From positions 6,696,001-6,760,000 of the forward strand of contig NC_067205.1 of assembly GCF_026262505.1 (NCBI RefSeq): 64,000 bases of DNA, in the 5' to 3' direction. The position numbers were made by a program, and so were the translations under genes. Under the pieces are notes generated by a model, which saw nothing but the letters and a program-made list of their open reading frames with translations, did not search any database and was not told the origin of the DNA. This document shows positions 1 through 9,198 of the stretch, one piece after another. Each line of letters opens with the position of its first letter. Position 1 is the first letter of the stretch. This DNA is from Trichomonas vaginalis G3. Its lineage: Eukaryota > Parabasalia > Trichomonadida > Trichomonadidae.

Positions 1-215
1 TGAAAATGTTATCTCACGAATAACAGGGAAACAATGTGTCATTGACTATCTCGACCCTGAAATCGAATGCTGTGGTCAAACGCCATATTCATGAAAATAG
101 GTAACATCCGCATCATTGAAACACCAGGAACTACAGGAGTTGAGTTTAAGTATAAATATTCGAATGAATATACAAAACTTCAACAGAACTATAACTTTGC
201 TTGAAATATGTTTTA
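1..215 (+). pseudogene. Remnant of a Polinton gene 3' part
   Basis: Plus-strand translation gives recognisable protein-like pieces entering from the left edge and ending near 212. It is broken and incomplete, and the product is not recognised. It shows that the element continues to the left of the window. Bases 216-273 hold nothing I can name. Confidence 0.4.
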
Positions 216-273
216 GTAAATTAAAGCAGTCAGGATTCGGTCTTGGCGCTTTGTGCCGTCAGTCAAAAAAATT

Positions 274-516
274 TCAAGTTAGCAATTTGTAATATCTATC
301 CAAAACTTCTTCAACAGTATCGAACTCATCTTCATAATGCAAACCTAATCTTATTGACTTGGTGCAGTTTTCACTAACACAATATTTTTCTGTTCTCTTG
401 ACTGACATAACTAATTCATTTGTTTCATCAAACAGCAACAACCAAAGTTCATGACCTAATACATAACATTCATACTTTATATTTTTAGCTCTGAGTTCTC
501 TTGTAAGCTGTTGCAT
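274..516 (-). CDS. Small Polinton protein, 80 aa, unknown
   Basis: This is a short open frame from an ATG at 514-516, preceded on its own strand by the AT-rich leader seen before other genes of this element. The product is a compact mixed alpha/beta protein with three cysteines and no recognised domain. It abuts the end of the broken minus-strand gene at 541-1245, so it may be a separate small gene or the tail of that gene. Function unknown. Confidence 0.45.
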   Translation of the reverse strand: MQQLTRELRAKNIKYECYVLGHELWLLLFDETNELVMSVKRTEKYCVSENCTKSIRLGLHYEDEFDTVEEVLDRYYKLLT

Positions 517-540
517 TTAATATTTTCTAAAAAGTCAACT

Positions 541-1245
541 TCAACAGTCATTCGCACTGGTGCCTTCAGTTCTACAGGCTCTCCTTGAAAGTCAACAAAG
601 TCTGAATTGCATGTCTTTCAAATTATGAGGACTAATGCGAACCCATTTACCTAAATGAGTTGCTATGACAGGAACGTTTGGAATGAACATTGAATTGACT
701 GCATAACAGAAGGATTATATTCTACTGAACCTTTACTATTAACTCCTGAAATGCCTGTGACATTAGCTATTTTAGACTCAATGTATAAACAATTACCATA
801 ACATACGTATGGAACAGATTTCATCTCAATCGTTTGTCAACACTTTTCAAAGGAAATGTCATATGGTATGCACCCAAAAGAAGTTGTACTCTATGACTCA
901 TTCGTGTATCTTAAACTCCTTCGCATAACTGAACTTCAATGTTCCCTCAGAAGAGAGTTCGACATCTATGTTGTCAATAGTTTCTTCATTTATGAGAGTA
1001 TCTATGACTCCAGCAATTTTATCTATTCTATACCCAGCTCTGTTAGGAAATGTTATAACACTTCTTTTGTCATCTATTTCAATCTCTATGAAATCTGTTT
1101 CATCTGTTATGACAAAAGTTGCGATAGTATTGAAGTCAACAACTCTGAAAGCAAGCGCTTCATTCTGAAGACCTAAGTTTGTTTGTAGCTTTACTGTCCC
1201 GTATTCGTTTTGGGTCTGTACTTTGCAAATAGAACAACATTTTAT
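541..1245 (-). pseudogene. Broken Polinton gene, possible minor structural protein
   Basis: Minus-strand translation shows long, well-formed protein-like segments rich in alternating beta-strand patterns across about 700 bp, but not in one frame. It is broken, with a few breaks. The location next to the fibre gene and the beta-rich character make a structural (capsid or fibre-associated) protein plausible, but I cannot name it. Plus-strand open frames here (856-1176 and 968-1168) are shadows of this gene. Confidence 0.5.
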
Positions 1246-1255
1246 TTCTCATTAA

Positions 1256-2094
1256 AATATGACTATTGCTGCATATGCGTATGAAACAAATGAAGCAAGA
1301 AGAGCACATGAACTAGTAAACGAAAACTCAAACTTTAACCATTGAAGGCAATGATTTAGTCATTGACGATGGAAAAACTAAAAAAGTCATTGATTTTCGA
1401 TACTTTTAACACGTATGACCCATTCATTACAATAAGTAAAGTTCCCATCATAAATGATGGAACGGTGCAATATATAAATTCTACAGTAGATGCCTCATTA
1501 GTGAAAGTATTAAATGTCTCATTGAATTGTTAAAGAGCTTTCGATTTGACGACAACATTTAAATGCCTAAAGAATTTAGTCATGAATGAGAAACAAATTC
1601 TCGGCGTTTGCTGGTAGCAGTAATGATGTACACCTTATGACATTAGAATATTATAACGAACATAAAGATGAACTGAAAGGAGAGAAGGGTGACACCGGAC
1701 CTCAAGAGACCACAAGGAATACAAGGACCTCAAGGCGAAAACGGTTTGGATGGTGAAGATGGAAAGGATGGAAAAACTGCTAAATCATGGATATGGAAAC
1801 CTTATAAATACTGGTTTAACAGCTGCTTCTTTATGGAGTTCTTCAATACCAAATCGGAAAGATATGGCAGTACTTGGTGAGAAGTTTTAGATGACGTTAA
1901 AAATGCTTTTGACTTCATTTCAAATGGTTCTGATTACTATTAAAACTTTATCTGGTTGGATGCAAGAAACAAGGAGCTCAAATAGATACTGTAAGACGTA
2001 TAGCAAACAATGCACGTACGGGATTGGATACTTTACGAGAAGCACAAAATACACTAAAGGAAGCAAATGATATTTTCTTGGCTCAGTATCAGAC
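1256..2094 (+). pseudogene. Upstream part of the fibre-like gene, broken
   Basis: From an ATG near 1260 preceded by an AT-rich leader, the plus strand encodes pieces that look like the N-terminal half of the fibre protein. They include a collagen-like Gly-X-Y run at about 1690-1790 (GPQGENGLDGEDGKDG type). The stretch is broken by several changes. Collagen-like spacers are typical of phage tail and viral fibre proteins. Confidence 0.6.
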
Positions 2095-4134
2095 ATGCAT
2101 GAAGATTGGCTTAAAGATATTGACAAATCTTTAAAAAATCACAGTCAGTCTATTGCTGACTACAAGAAAAGTATAGATTTTTTACATAGTGCTATGGACG
2201 TACATGATGGAAGCATAAGGAACTTACTTAATGCTAACAATAACTTACCAGGAACTATTAAAGCATTTATAAAGTCCTTTGTAAAACCTGGTGCTCTAAC
2301 ATTTAGGTCTTTGAGAGCAAGAGCATTGAAGTCAAGAGATGCAGAAACTCCAACAGAACCTACAGAAGGAACTGAAACAACAGAAACTCCAGAAGAACCA
2401 CCAAAACCAACAGCTAATGAAATATTGTTCGAATATTTTCCAAGGTACTCTGTTCTCATTGCATACATTCAAGAAATACTTAAGAAAGCAGACTTGACTT
2501 TAGGAGATGATGAAAGTTCTGTATATCTTTCGTTCCAGTTTCAAATAGCAGAACTTTTGAGACAGATATGCTTAATGTATGACAACATCTCTGATTTCAC
2601 AAGATATGATGACGACCATGACCCCGAACACGGTGAAGAAGAAGTTTTACAAACATCCATTAAGACAGGAAAGGTTTTAACTCAAAGTCTCATTATTGAC
2701 ACCAAAGATGGCGAAGTGGACGTTCTTCAAGAGCTGAAGAAAAATACTTCTTCGGGAGGTGGTGGTAGGCATGAACTTGAAATAAATGAGATAGAAGAGA
2801 AATTAGTCGAAAAAGCAGATAAAAACCATGTTCATTATATAAGTTCAGATGAACAGATTATAACGGACTATCATGGATATTTAACACAGGATGAAAAAGT
2901 GAAGACGGAAGATGTTAATGAAAGAAGATATAAATTCATTCGTGCTAAAGGTTATGACATAAGCTGTACTGTACAGTATGACACAGGTAAAGCACAAGAA
3001 GCATTTGGTTATAACGATGAAATTTATGCTTCTAGTTTCTCTGTTAACGGTGTATTAGTTGAACCAAGATTTACATTGAGAGTTAAGGCAAAAATAACTT
3101 TTGAAGATGCTATTAAAAGTAAAGCTGACAAAGATGAACTTGACGCAATGAACAAAGTTTTGAAATCTCATAAACACAACATCTCCGATATAAATGAACT
3201 TCAAGCTACATTAGACAGTAAAGCCGACAAGAACCATACACATGAATCCTTCACTACTGTTAGAGCAGACGACATAATATTGAACTATACCCTTGGTTCA
3301 AGTGCACCTTTAGAGAATCCAAGTACAAGCGTAAAAGATACACTAAACTCCTTAAATAGTAAATGTATGAACATTGAAGGTCATGTCAGAAACTTTGAAA
3401 CATATGAACTACCAGCAATGTTAGATAAAAAAGCAGATAAAGAACATACACATAACTCCTTCTCAACTGTTGCTATAGAAAGTATTGAAGGAACGGTTGG
3501 CGGAACTGGTGGGGATGCATTATATTATAAACCTCCTAACTTTCCACAAGGTTTAACATCGAATGAAAACATAACAACGAAGAAAGAAATTAGCTGTAAA
3601 AATGTTTATGTCATGGATGATGAAAATAATGTTAAATTCACTGCTCAAGATTTATATGATAAGAAAGCAGACAAAACAGAGCTTCAAACATTAAAGACTG
3701 AAATACTTCAAACATTATATCCTATAGGCTCTATTTATACGTCAATGAACTCAACAAATCCAGAAACAGTTTTAGGTTTTGGTACGTGGAAGCAGATTGT
3801 AGATAAATTCTTATACTGTGCTAGATATTCAAAGCAAACAGGAGGTTCGAAGAAAATTAAAGAAGCAAACCTTCCACCGCACACTCATACAGGAACGACA
3901 AACTTTTCTGGCGACCATAGCCACTCATTAAGAGACCACCCATTATACAACTCAGAGTATGAAGCCGGTCATGATGTTTTATCTCCATCTTATAACAATT
4001 CAGCAAAAAAGACTTTTCGACCAACTGAACCAGGAGGAAATCATTCACACACTTTCACAACAAATCCAACAGGCTCGGGTGCAGATTATATGTCACCATT
4101 TGTGACTATATTCGCATGGTACCGCGTTCAATGA
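2095..4134 (+). CDS. Fibre-like protein of the Polinton, 679 aa open part
   Basis: This is the long open part of a fibre-type gene that continues upstream in broken form. The protein has a low-complexity Thr/Glu/Pro stretch near residues 80-100. It then has repeated ADK-H-H modules (KADKNHVHY, KADKNHTHE, KADKEHTHN, KADKTE), each probably a short coiled or trimerising segment. The C-terminal 150 residues match phage tail-fibre/baseplate tip modules: YPIGSIYTSMN, GFGTWKQI, PPHTHTG, HSHTF and a terminal SPFVTIFAWYR. In phages this tip domain is a trimeric, His-rich receptor-binding or baseplate module. The likely role is a host-attachment fibre on a virion. It lies just upstream of the integrase on the same strand. 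The start used is the first ATG of the open part, not necessarily the natural one. Confidence 0.75.
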   Translation: MHEDWLKDIDKSLKNHSQSIADYKKSIDFLHSAMDVHDGSIRNLLNANNNLPGTIKAFIKSFVKPGALTFRSLRARALKSRDAETPTEPTEGTETTETPEEPPKPTANEILFEYFPRYSVLIAYIQEILKKADLTLGDDESSVYLSFQFQIAELLRQICLMYDNISDFTRYDDDHDPEHGEEEVLQTSIKTGKVLTQSLIIDTKDGEVDVLQELKKNTSSGGGGRHELEINEIEEKLVEKADKNHVHYISSDEQIITDYHGYLTQDEKVKTEDVNERRYKFIRAKGYDISCTVQYDTGKAQEAFGYNDEIYASSFSVNGVLVEPRFTLRVKAKITFEDAIKSKADKDELDAMNKVLKSHKHNISDINELQATLDSKADKNHTHESFTTVRADDIILNYTLGSSAPLENPSTSVKDTLNSLNSKCMNIEGHVRNFETYELPAMLDKKADKEHTHNSFSTVAIESIEGTVGGTGGDALYYKPPNFPQGLTSNENITTKKEISCKNVYVMDDENNVKFTAQDLYDKKADKTELQTLKTEILQTLYPIGSIYTSMNSTNPETVLGFGTWKQIVDKFLYCARYSKQTGGSKKIKEANLPPHTHTGTTNFSGDHSHSLRDHPLYNSEYEAGHDVLSPSYNNSAKKTFRPTEPGGNHSHTFTTNPTGSGADYMSPFVTIFAWYRVQ

Positions 4135-4159
4135 ACGCGCTTGAGCCTAGAATAAAATC

Positions 4160-4177
4160 TTTATTTTTACATAAATG
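4160..4177 (+). promoter_or_regulatory. AT-rich start motif before integrase
   Basis: TTTATTTTTACATAAATG runs directly into the integrase ATG. Near-identical T-run plus TAAATG leaders precede other genes of the element, so it is probably a shared promoter/start motif. Inferred from recurrence only. Confidence 0.5.
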
Positions 4178-5260
4178 AGCTTGAAAGAAGTATTCGAACA
4201 ACATCCATGGAGGTCATTTAAGAAGTTCAATGAAGCTGCAAAGAGTTGGGGATTTACTAACAGAGCTGAAGTGAAAAGGTTCTTTGACAAAAATGTTGTA
4301 CATCAAACAAAAATAAACCCTTACGACTACTTTTTACCAATTTACTCCAACGCTCCTGACGCATACCAATTTGACACTCTCATTCAAAGCGGAAAAGGAG
4401 GACATAAACCATTCCTCATCTTCATTAATGTTAACACTCGTAAAGCATATGCATATCCAATGAAAAATAAAGGAACTCGTGAAGTGTTAAGAGTTTTACA
4501 AAAGTTTGTAGCAGAACATAGCCCAAGTACTTTAACATCAGACCAAGACAGTGCATACCTCAGCAATGAAATCACAGATTTTCTCATTAAGCATAACATA
4601 ACTCACTACACTACTGAAGACCATAACCATAACATACTCGGCATCATAAACCGCTTCATAAGAACGCTCAGAGATTTAAACCAAGAGCGAGACTTTACCG
4701 AAGAAACAATGAAACATTTTCTCGAAGTATATAATTCCTCAACACATTCTACAACAGGACATACACCAAATTCAATGACACAACAACAAGAAGAAAAGTA
4801 TATACAAAAGAAACGAAGCCAAACACAAAATATCAGAAATTCAACACAATTTACCCTCATTCCTGGTACAAAAGTTCGTGTAGTTCTTGACGACAAACCG
4901 TTGACAAAGAAACGTTTAAGGTTAAGTAGAAACTATTATATCGTAGACTCTACGCAAGGTAATGGATATCTTATAAAAGCTGCTGACGACTCTATTGCGT
5001 TTTACCCTCGACATAAATTAGTTGAAAGTAGTAATGGCAAACTTGCTGAAACCATTGACGAAGCAAAGCGAGGAGTGGTTATTGAAATACTTGGCTATAA
5101 CATAAACGATGACACTTATAAAGTAAGATATGAAGGAGGCGTTGAAGATGTTATACCATCTAAGAACTTGAGAGAGTCAAAGCCAACACATCTGGGACCA
5201 TTAGAGCGGGAGTACTGGAAAGACAAAAATAAGCCAGAAAGAATAAGAAAATTCTTCTAA
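4175..5260 (+). CDS. Retroviral-type integrase (rve) of Polinton, 361 aa
   Basis: This enzyme inserts the linear element DNA into the host chromosome. An N-terminal helical region (residues 1-50) is followed by an RNase H-fold integrase core at about residues 50-215 (YQFDTL, TSDQDSAYLS, RFIRTLRDLNQ, TGHTPNSM). The C-terminal region contains an SH3-like part (KVRVVLDDKPL) and a chromo-like segment near residues 300-345 (VVIEILGYNINDDTYKVRYEG), a module used by Polinton and chromovirus integrases for chromatin targeting. The length is normal for the family. The frame looks whole. It is transcribed with the fibre gene and has its own AT-rich start motif. Confidence 0.92.
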   Translation: MSLKEVFEQHPWRSFKKFNEAAKSWGFTNRAEVKRFFDKNVVHQTKINPYDYFLPIYSNAPDAYQFDTLIQSGKGGHKPFLIFINVNTRKAYAYPMKNKGTREVLRVLQKFVAEHSPSTLTSDQDSAYLSNEITDFLIKHNITHYTTEDHNHNILGIINRFIRTLRDLNQERDFTEETMKHFLEVYNSSTHSTTGHTPNSMTQQQEEKYIQKKRSQTQNIRNSTQFTLIPGTKVRVVLDDKPLTKKRLRLSRNYYIVDSTQGNGYLIKAADDSIAFYPRHKLVESSNGKLAETIDEAKRGVVIEILGYNINDDTYKVRYEGGVEDVIPSKNLRESKPTHLGPLEREYWKDKNKPERIRKFF

Positions 5261-5348
5261 ACTTTTTCATTAGATGTAAATCAGACATGAATGAGAACAG
5301 TCATGATATCATTAATGGTACCATTTATTTTTGTCATAAATGTTTTCA

Positions 5349-5548
5349 GTGTCACCACGTCACCATGTCACCAGGTTAATTAACTTCTCTTAAAATTACT
5401 GACAACATGACATTTTGACAACAGTCCAGGAAATAAATTTTATCGTAAATGTTTTCATAAATTATGAACGTGTCACCACGTCACCATGTCACCAGGTTAA
5501 TTAACTTCTCTTAAAATTACTGACAACATGACATTTAGACAACTAGCC
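5349..5548 (+). repeat. Two direct 121-bp-spaced repeats with GTCACC boxes
   Basis: Two copies (from 5349 and from 5470) share about 75 bp: three spaced GTCACC boxes, then GGTTAATTAACTTCTCTTAA, then an AT-rich tail. An inverted copy lies at 7966-8044, on the other side of the primase-helicase gene. The region 5261-5617 has no gene and may hold promoter, origin or recombination sequences. Confidence 0.85.
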
Positions 5549-5595
5549 CGGAAATTTGATGCAGTCCAAAAATAAAGTTAGTTTTAAAATTATTT

Positions 5596-5620
5596 TTATT
5601 TTTTTATTCCTATATAAATG
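5596..5620 (+). promoter_or_regulatory. AT-rich start motif before primase-helicase
   Basis: A T-rich run followed by CCTATATAAATG leads directly into the first ATG of the primase-helicase remnant, matching the leader of other genes in this element. Confidence 0.45.
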
Positions 5621-7929
5621 ACAGCAACAAACAACAACAGCAACTATATCGTTTCTGATGAAAAAGTTATTGATTCATTAGCTGAGGAATTAGTTGTGGC
5701 AGAAACTAAAACCCTCAACGAAAGAATTGGTGAAAACAAGATTGATTTACATAACTACCTCAAACACGATGGAGGAAGAGGAAGGAAAACTGGTATGGCT
5801 TTATTAGTAAATAAAATTTCAAATTTAACGATTATAGATGTTGATATCAATAAATCATACAATGATGAACTTAAAGAAACAGTTAGAAAAGACATTTTAT
5901 CAAAACTTTCGGATAAAGATGTTATCGTTAAAACCGCTTCAGGAGGTCTTCACATTTATTGCAACACTAATTTCTTCTATTCAGTTTCGAACAGAATGAT
6001 TAAATGTTATTCCTGCAATGATTATGATATTGACATAATGACTTCTATGGATGATTCAAAGCGTTCTTTAGTAGTTATGGCTGATTCAAGAGTTCGAAAG
6101 AATGCATCAGAACCAATCAATACATACTCATTCATTCGTGGAAGTTATGACTCGACCATAACTAGAACAGTGAATGATATATTAAATGATTTGAATATTA
6201 AGGTAAGAGTTGAACAGAAGAATGAAGAAATAAAGACTATCATGAATGAAAACAAAAATGTAAACATTGACGATAAACTTGCCCAGAGCATAGTTGATGG
6301 CATTAGTGATTTTGAAGTACATAATGACGGTGGAAACATGAATTTAGAAAAAGAAGTTACATTATTCACACTGTTTCAAGCTATTAATTCGTTACCTAAT
6401 CATTTAATTAATGAAGCATACGATAACGTTTATAACTTCTGCAATTTAACAGAAAATGCAAAAAGTAATTTTGAAAAAGCACGTATAGATATGCACATTT
6501 AATGACTTCTCCATTTGTTTTGGTGAAGATTCTAAAACTATATCAAAAGGAATATTATGATGAATACGTTTTACCTTTATTACGTAAGCCAAAAATAACA
6601 TTTGATATAAAACTTGATGACTCGTTTTTTGATAACAGATATTAGACGCAAGGCTGAAAATCATCAGTATAAAAACAGTTCTGAAGTAATTGAGGATTTA
6701 TCACGTGTAATCCGTTTTGTAGATTGTGGAAACAAATATTTCATTCAGAAAGATTACAACATACACGACAAAATGAATCAAATATCATTCGTTCTTCAAT
6801 CAAACATGAAAGAGTCACTTAAAATGATTAAATTATTTAAAGAAGAAGGTAAAACAATAACAGCATGGGATGTACTACTAAATCAATTATCCTCATTAAC
6901 TGTTAAGGGTGTTTGCTTTAAATCTGATTTCCAGATGTTTTCTCAACGTTTCAGGGTTATAAATACAACGTTCTCGAAAAACCAGATTACTCAAAAATTG
7001 AGATGTTTATGAATTTCATTAAAGAAGCCATTTGTGATAATAACGATGAAGTGTATAAATACCTTCTCGGCTGGATTGCATCAATGATTCAACATCCTGG
7101 AATCAAGAATGAAACAGCAATTATTTTGAAAGGACTTCAGGGAACAGGTAAAAACAGATTTACAGACATTATTTCTGAACTTCTCGCTGGTTATTCATGT
7201 AAAAACATTACCGAAATAGGTGAGCTAACGGGTAATTTCAATTCGGTAGTTGAGAATAAAATGTTTCTTGTACTTAATGAACTCAAGAATGTAGGTGAAG
7301 ACAGACTCGCAAACTTCAACGCTTTGAAATCAATTATTACGGATAATGAGATTAGAATTAATGAAAAGAATCAACCCAGAAGAACTGCTCAGAACGTTGC
7401 AAACTTCATTTTCGTAACTAATAACGTTTACCCTGTCAAAATTGAAGTTGGAGACAAAAGATACGTGGTTTTAAGGGTTAATGGTAAATTTAAGGGTCAA
7501 TTTGATTACTTCAAGAATTTGATGAATTCATGCACAAAGGAATTTTATGATAACCTTTTAACATATTTTATGCAATATGACCTTTCATCATTTAACGTAC
7601 GAATCATTCCGATGACTGAAGCCAAACTAGATTTAATTGAATTATCAACAAATCCTTTAGATGTATGGATAAATACACATTATGATGAATTGTGTGCAGG
7701 TATGACGTGTAAAAATGCTCTATTCTGCAAACCATCAGACATGAAAGACAAAAACTTTCAAATGAGCATTAAGGATAAATGTGATAGGAAACAGAGAAGA
7801 ATAGATGGTAAACAAACATGGTGTTATGTTTTGAAAGAAGAAATGAAAGGATTATATAAACAGGTTGAACCAAACGATAATGAGGATTCATTTACTGACG
7901 ATGAAATACCTGGAAATGAAGCTTTATAA
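5618..7929 (+). pseudogene. Primase-SF3 helicase gene remnant
   Basis: Three consecutive open stretches (5618-6502, 6614-7012, 7003-7929) derive from one replication gene; the gene is broken about twice. The first stretch resembles an archaeo-eukaryotic-type primase/prim-pol domain (IIDVDIN and TASGGLHIYCN). The last is a superfamily 3 helicase of the D5/virophage type, with a Walker A GLQGTGKNR, a downstream acidic LVLNEL segment and an FVTNN sensor-like motif. Such primase-helicases initiate and drive replication of viral DNA. Classical Polintons generally lack this module, whereas the virophage Mavirus carries a helicase beside its polymerase. The gene is bracketed by inverted copies of a GTCACC repeat. 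Confidence 0.8.
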
Positions 7930-7965
7930 AGTATGATTGGAATTTATTTTTGCATTAATCCTGCT

Positions 7966-8044
7966 GTGTTGTCTAAATGTCATGTTGTCATCATTTTTAA
8001 AAGAAGTTAATTAACCTGGTGACACATGGTGACGTGGTGACACC
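7966..8044 (-). repeat. Inverted copy of the 5349/5470 repeat
   Basis: The reverse complement of this segment matches the GTCACC plus GGTTAATTAACTTCT repeat left of the primase-helicase. It sits between the end of that gene and the convergent small gene at 8072-8545. Confidence 0.85.
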
Positions 8045-8071
8045 ATCAGTTATTCAAAAATATATTTTTGC

Positions 8072-8545
8072 TTAAATGACGTCAGGGTCTATTTCTTCAA
8101 CCATTTCACTTCCTTCGTCAATGTCAATAGAAGCTTCTTCAACCTTTGGTAAGAATTTCTGTATAACATCTTTGTTCGTTATTGTCTTCAGAGATGAAGG
8201 ATAATATTTCACATTTGTTTCACCCTTCTTATATTCTTTCTGTTCGGAAAGATTTAAAGCAATACTGAAGAAGTCAATATTAGAGTTCTTTATAACAGTA
8301 TAATGAGTATCTTTGACATTCACGAAGAAACTCTTTTGTTTCAAAACTACTGCTAACTCTTGTGAAGTATAACGTTTGCGGTCAATGACGATAGCTAATG
8401 GTCTGACATACTGACCAAACTTAGATTCTTTCACAAACTTCTTGTTAAAGATAACATTAACATTTGAAGCATTATTGAACTCATTCTTGATGGCAGTAGC
8501 GAGAGCATTGTATGAAAAGAACTTGCAATCTTGCATGTGTTTCAT
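8072..8545 (-). CDS. Polinton protein, 157 aa, unknown
   Basis: The frame starts at ATG 8543-8545 after an AT-rich leader with the ATATTTTTATTTTAATG pattern on its strand. It begins MKHMQDCKFFSYNALATAIKNEF and ends in an acidic tail (EEASIDIDEGSEMVEEIDPDVI). No domain is recognised. It lies between the helicase remnant and the polymerase operon, which may mean a role in replication, but that is positional inference only. The frame looks whole. Confidence 0.6.
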   Translation of the reverse strand: MKHMQDCKFFSYNALATAIKNEFNNASNVNVIFNKKFVKESKFGQYVRPLAIVIDRKRYTSQELAVVLKQKSFFVNVKDTHYTVIKNSNIDFFSIALNLSEQKEYKKGETNVKYYPSSLKTITNKDVIQKFLPKVEEASIDIDEGSEMVEEIDPDVI

Positions 8546-8634
8546 TAAAATAAAAATATTAAATTATTTGAAAAATAACTTAAAAAAATCTAATCTAATT
8601 TTTTCAAAAAATATTTTTTTATTTCCTACTAAAG

Positions 8635-9198
8635 ATGTATCGGAAGTTGTCTAAGTTAGAACACTCGGAAATAAAACAACTTCTTACAGAAGCTAATATA
8701 GATGTTGCAAAGCATTACGCAACAAACAAAAAAGCACTCGCTGACTTCATTAAAGACTATAATGGTGCAATAAGTTATGATAGAATTCATGAGTTCATAA
8801 AGCCGCAACGCGGCGAGGACGAAGTCCATGCAAGAGCATTTCCTTTAAATGACGTTGCTATTGACTTATATCATAGACGTTCAGTACCTCATGAAGTAAG
8901 AAGAGAAATGTATGACATAACAAATGCAAACGTTGGTGAAACAAGAAGAAGAGACGACACACTGAAACAACAGAGAAGAGAGATGTTTAAAAGTGCTATA
9001 GAACAAGTTCGCAAAGCTAACGATGTCATTCGTTCCATTGACGACAAACCAAAAGAAGGTGAGAGATGGTTAAAGAAAGATGAAGAGAATAGGAAGAGAA
9101 ATGTGAAGTCAGGCAATAGACTCATTGACTTTAACATTGAAGCTTTAGATGAACAAACAGAGACTACTTACACAAACATTTCGGTAAGGTTTTCATGA
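8635..9198 (+). CDS. Polinton protein upstream of polymerase, 187 aa, possible terminal-protein part
   Basis: A basic, helical, strongly charged protein (Arg/Lys-rich middle, RREMFKSAIEQVRKANDVIR) whose stop overlaps the polymerase ATG in an ATGA. In protein-primed polymerase systems a terminal protein or a terminal-protein-like domain precedes the polymerase, so that role is possible; I see no proof. Residues around 56-66 are encoded by a GC-rich palindromic cassette (8802-8830) that also occurs in another gene of the element. The frame looks whole. Confidence 0.6.
   Translation: MYRKLSKLEHSEIKQLLTEANIDVAKHYATNKKALADFIKDYNGAISYDRIHEFIKPQRGEDEVHARAFPLNDVAIDLYHRRSVPHEVRREMYDITNANVGETRRRDDTLKQQRREMFKSAIEQVRKANDVIRSIDDKPKEGERWLKKDEENRKRNVKSGNRLIDFNIEALDEQTETTYTNISVRFS
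8802..8830 (+). repeat. GC-rich palindromic cassette, copy 1 (inside gene)
   Basis: GCCGC-AA-CGCGGC hairpin followed by GGAC-GAA-GTCC and ATG. It is the same design as 12460-12487 and 13837-13865: a small hairpin with a 2-3 nt loop, then a second hairpin closed by a GAA loop, then CATG. Confidence 0.75.
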
